A stretch of 19,776 nt of DNA, taken from Trichomonas tenax. Lineage: Eukaryota; Parabasalia; Trichomonadida; Trichomonadidae. The notes beneath the pieces were generated by a model that was not told where the DNA came from, searched no databases, and saw only the letters and a program-made list of their open reading frames with translations. Shown here piece by piece: positions 19,052 through 19,776 of this stretch. The position numbers and the translations under genes were made by a program. How positions within the stretch are numbered: the first letter of the stretch is position 1; every line of letters starts with the position of its first letter. The stretch covers positions 1-19,776 of the forward strand of contig JALKBU010000958.1 in NCBI GenBank assembly GCA_023091735.1, read 5' to 3'.

Positions 19052-19060
19052 GTATATACC
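19051..19060. repeat. 10-nt palindrome at 117-aa ORF stop
   Basis: GGTATATACC begins at the last base of the TAG stop codon (19049-19051). Short by itself; listed because the same arrangement recurs at other genes in the window. Confidence 0.35.
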
Positions 19061-19482
19061 ATATTTTAAACATAAGCAGTCTAAAAATTCATAGTGTTGA
19101 TTGAGTTTATTGTTTTTAATGGAAAAATGAATGTTTTCATAAATATATATTTTATTCTTTTTCAAAATCTTGATGCTGTTTAAAAGAAAATCAAAACATT
19201 ACTGGCAGCATCCATGTGAGTATTGTACTCTAATATCAGCTGGTAAAGAGAGCATGCAAACTCTTCACAAGTTACTTGTAGTTTTCTTCATTTGGTAGTT
19301 AGTCATTCATACTATACTATTCAATTGTAATTGATTCCATCCATTTATTCCTCACAATTTCAAGTTTTTTCCTATGATAATTTTAATCATGTGTTTCAAA
19401 CTAAAAATTAACTGTCATTCATATTGCCTAGATGTGTATATTACAATTCTTTAATCATATATACAATATAAAAAAATCAAAA
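19052..19482. other. Intergenic, AT-rich
   Basis: No gene is seen. On the minus strand TCATTTTTCCATTA (about 19118-19131) resembles the Inr with one extra C, but the next ATG opens only a three-codon frame. A GC-elevated patch near 19200-19275 has no long open frame. Confidence 0.55.
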
Positions 19483-19620
19483 TCATCTCAAAAGATTCTC
19501 GTTAAATAAGCCTTTTTTCGTTGCCATTCCTTTATATGAGCTATTTGCAATACCGCTATCATAGAGCGCATTGTGCGAATTTGCGCATGATCGGCGCAGG
19601 CTGTGCATGTCGACTTCCAT
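19483..19620 (-). CDS. Possible 45-residue protein, unrecognised
   Basis: A minus-strand ORF of 45 codons starts at ATG 19620 and stops with TGA at 19483. It begins MEVDMHSLRRSCANSHNALY, continues with a polar middle and ends in KKGLFNENLLR. Its GC content (GCGC-rich start) is far above the surrounding spacer, which argues for coding or former coding sequence. An in-frame TGA lies three codons before the ATG, so the frame is not simply open from upstream. TTTTCATGG at the start resembles other start regions, but there is no full Inr. It may be a small gene, or one exon or fragment of a decayed gene. Confidence 0.4.
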   Translation of the reverse strand: MEVDMHSLRRSCANSHNALYDSGIANSSYKGMATKKGLFNENLLR

Positions 19621-19776
19621 GAAAATTCACGCCTGTAATACACATAGTGTTTGATTTTTATTACATTAGTTTATTTCCATGCTTCAAAACAAATAACAAA
19701 TAATAAACCTACGTTTCTATTTCTCACTATACTATTTGTGCAACTAGATATACATTATTTTACGTTCAACATATTT

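Overview
The window looks like nuclear DNA of a parabasalid protist, most likely a trichomonad such as Tritrichomonas or Trichomonas. It is very AT-rich, with intronless genes separated by long AT-rich spacers. A two-repeat Myb gene starts directly at a perfect 13-nt match to the initiator (Inr) consensus known from Trichomonas vaginalis (TCAYTWYTCATTA). The protein set (RhoGAP, talin-like FERM protein, nucleoplasmin-like chaperone, bacterial-type M20 dipeptidase, Myb) fits that group. Species cannot be decided from the sequence alone.

Layout: 1-2050 is gene-free. A RhoGAP-domain protein lies on the minus strand at 2051-2782. A 5.5-kb gene desert follows (2783-8310), with only degenerate repeats and one GC-core palindrome. 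A coiled-coil protein (8311-9351, minus) is followed by a broken membrane surface-protein gene (9987-11716, minus; no ATG at the front, two frames in the middle). Divergent from it is a talin-head-like FERM protein (11911-13734, plus). The 13.7-14.7 kb spacer holds a GC-richer remnant that is either a decayed C-terminal coding piece or a structured RNA. Then come a nucleoplasmin-like acidic histone chaperone (14686-15219, minus), an Xaa-His dipeptidase of family M20 (15737-17269, minus), the Myb protein (17601-18227, minus), an unrecognised 117-residue protein (18698-19051, plus) and a possible 45-residue protein (19483-19620, minus).

The genes do not form an operon or a recognisable system; eukaryotic single-gene transcription is expected. 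RhoGAP and the FERM protein both belong to actin/adhesion control, which matters for amoeboid attachment in trichomonads, but their proximity may be chance. No mobile element, CRISPR array, tRNA or rRNA was recognised. The most interesting patterns are (1) short perfect palindromes sitting on or next to the stop codon of five genes, (2) a second near-perfect Inr upstream of a 28-codon ORF near the Myb gene, (3) a minimal talin-like protein with head but no long rod, and (4) the broken surface-protein gene.
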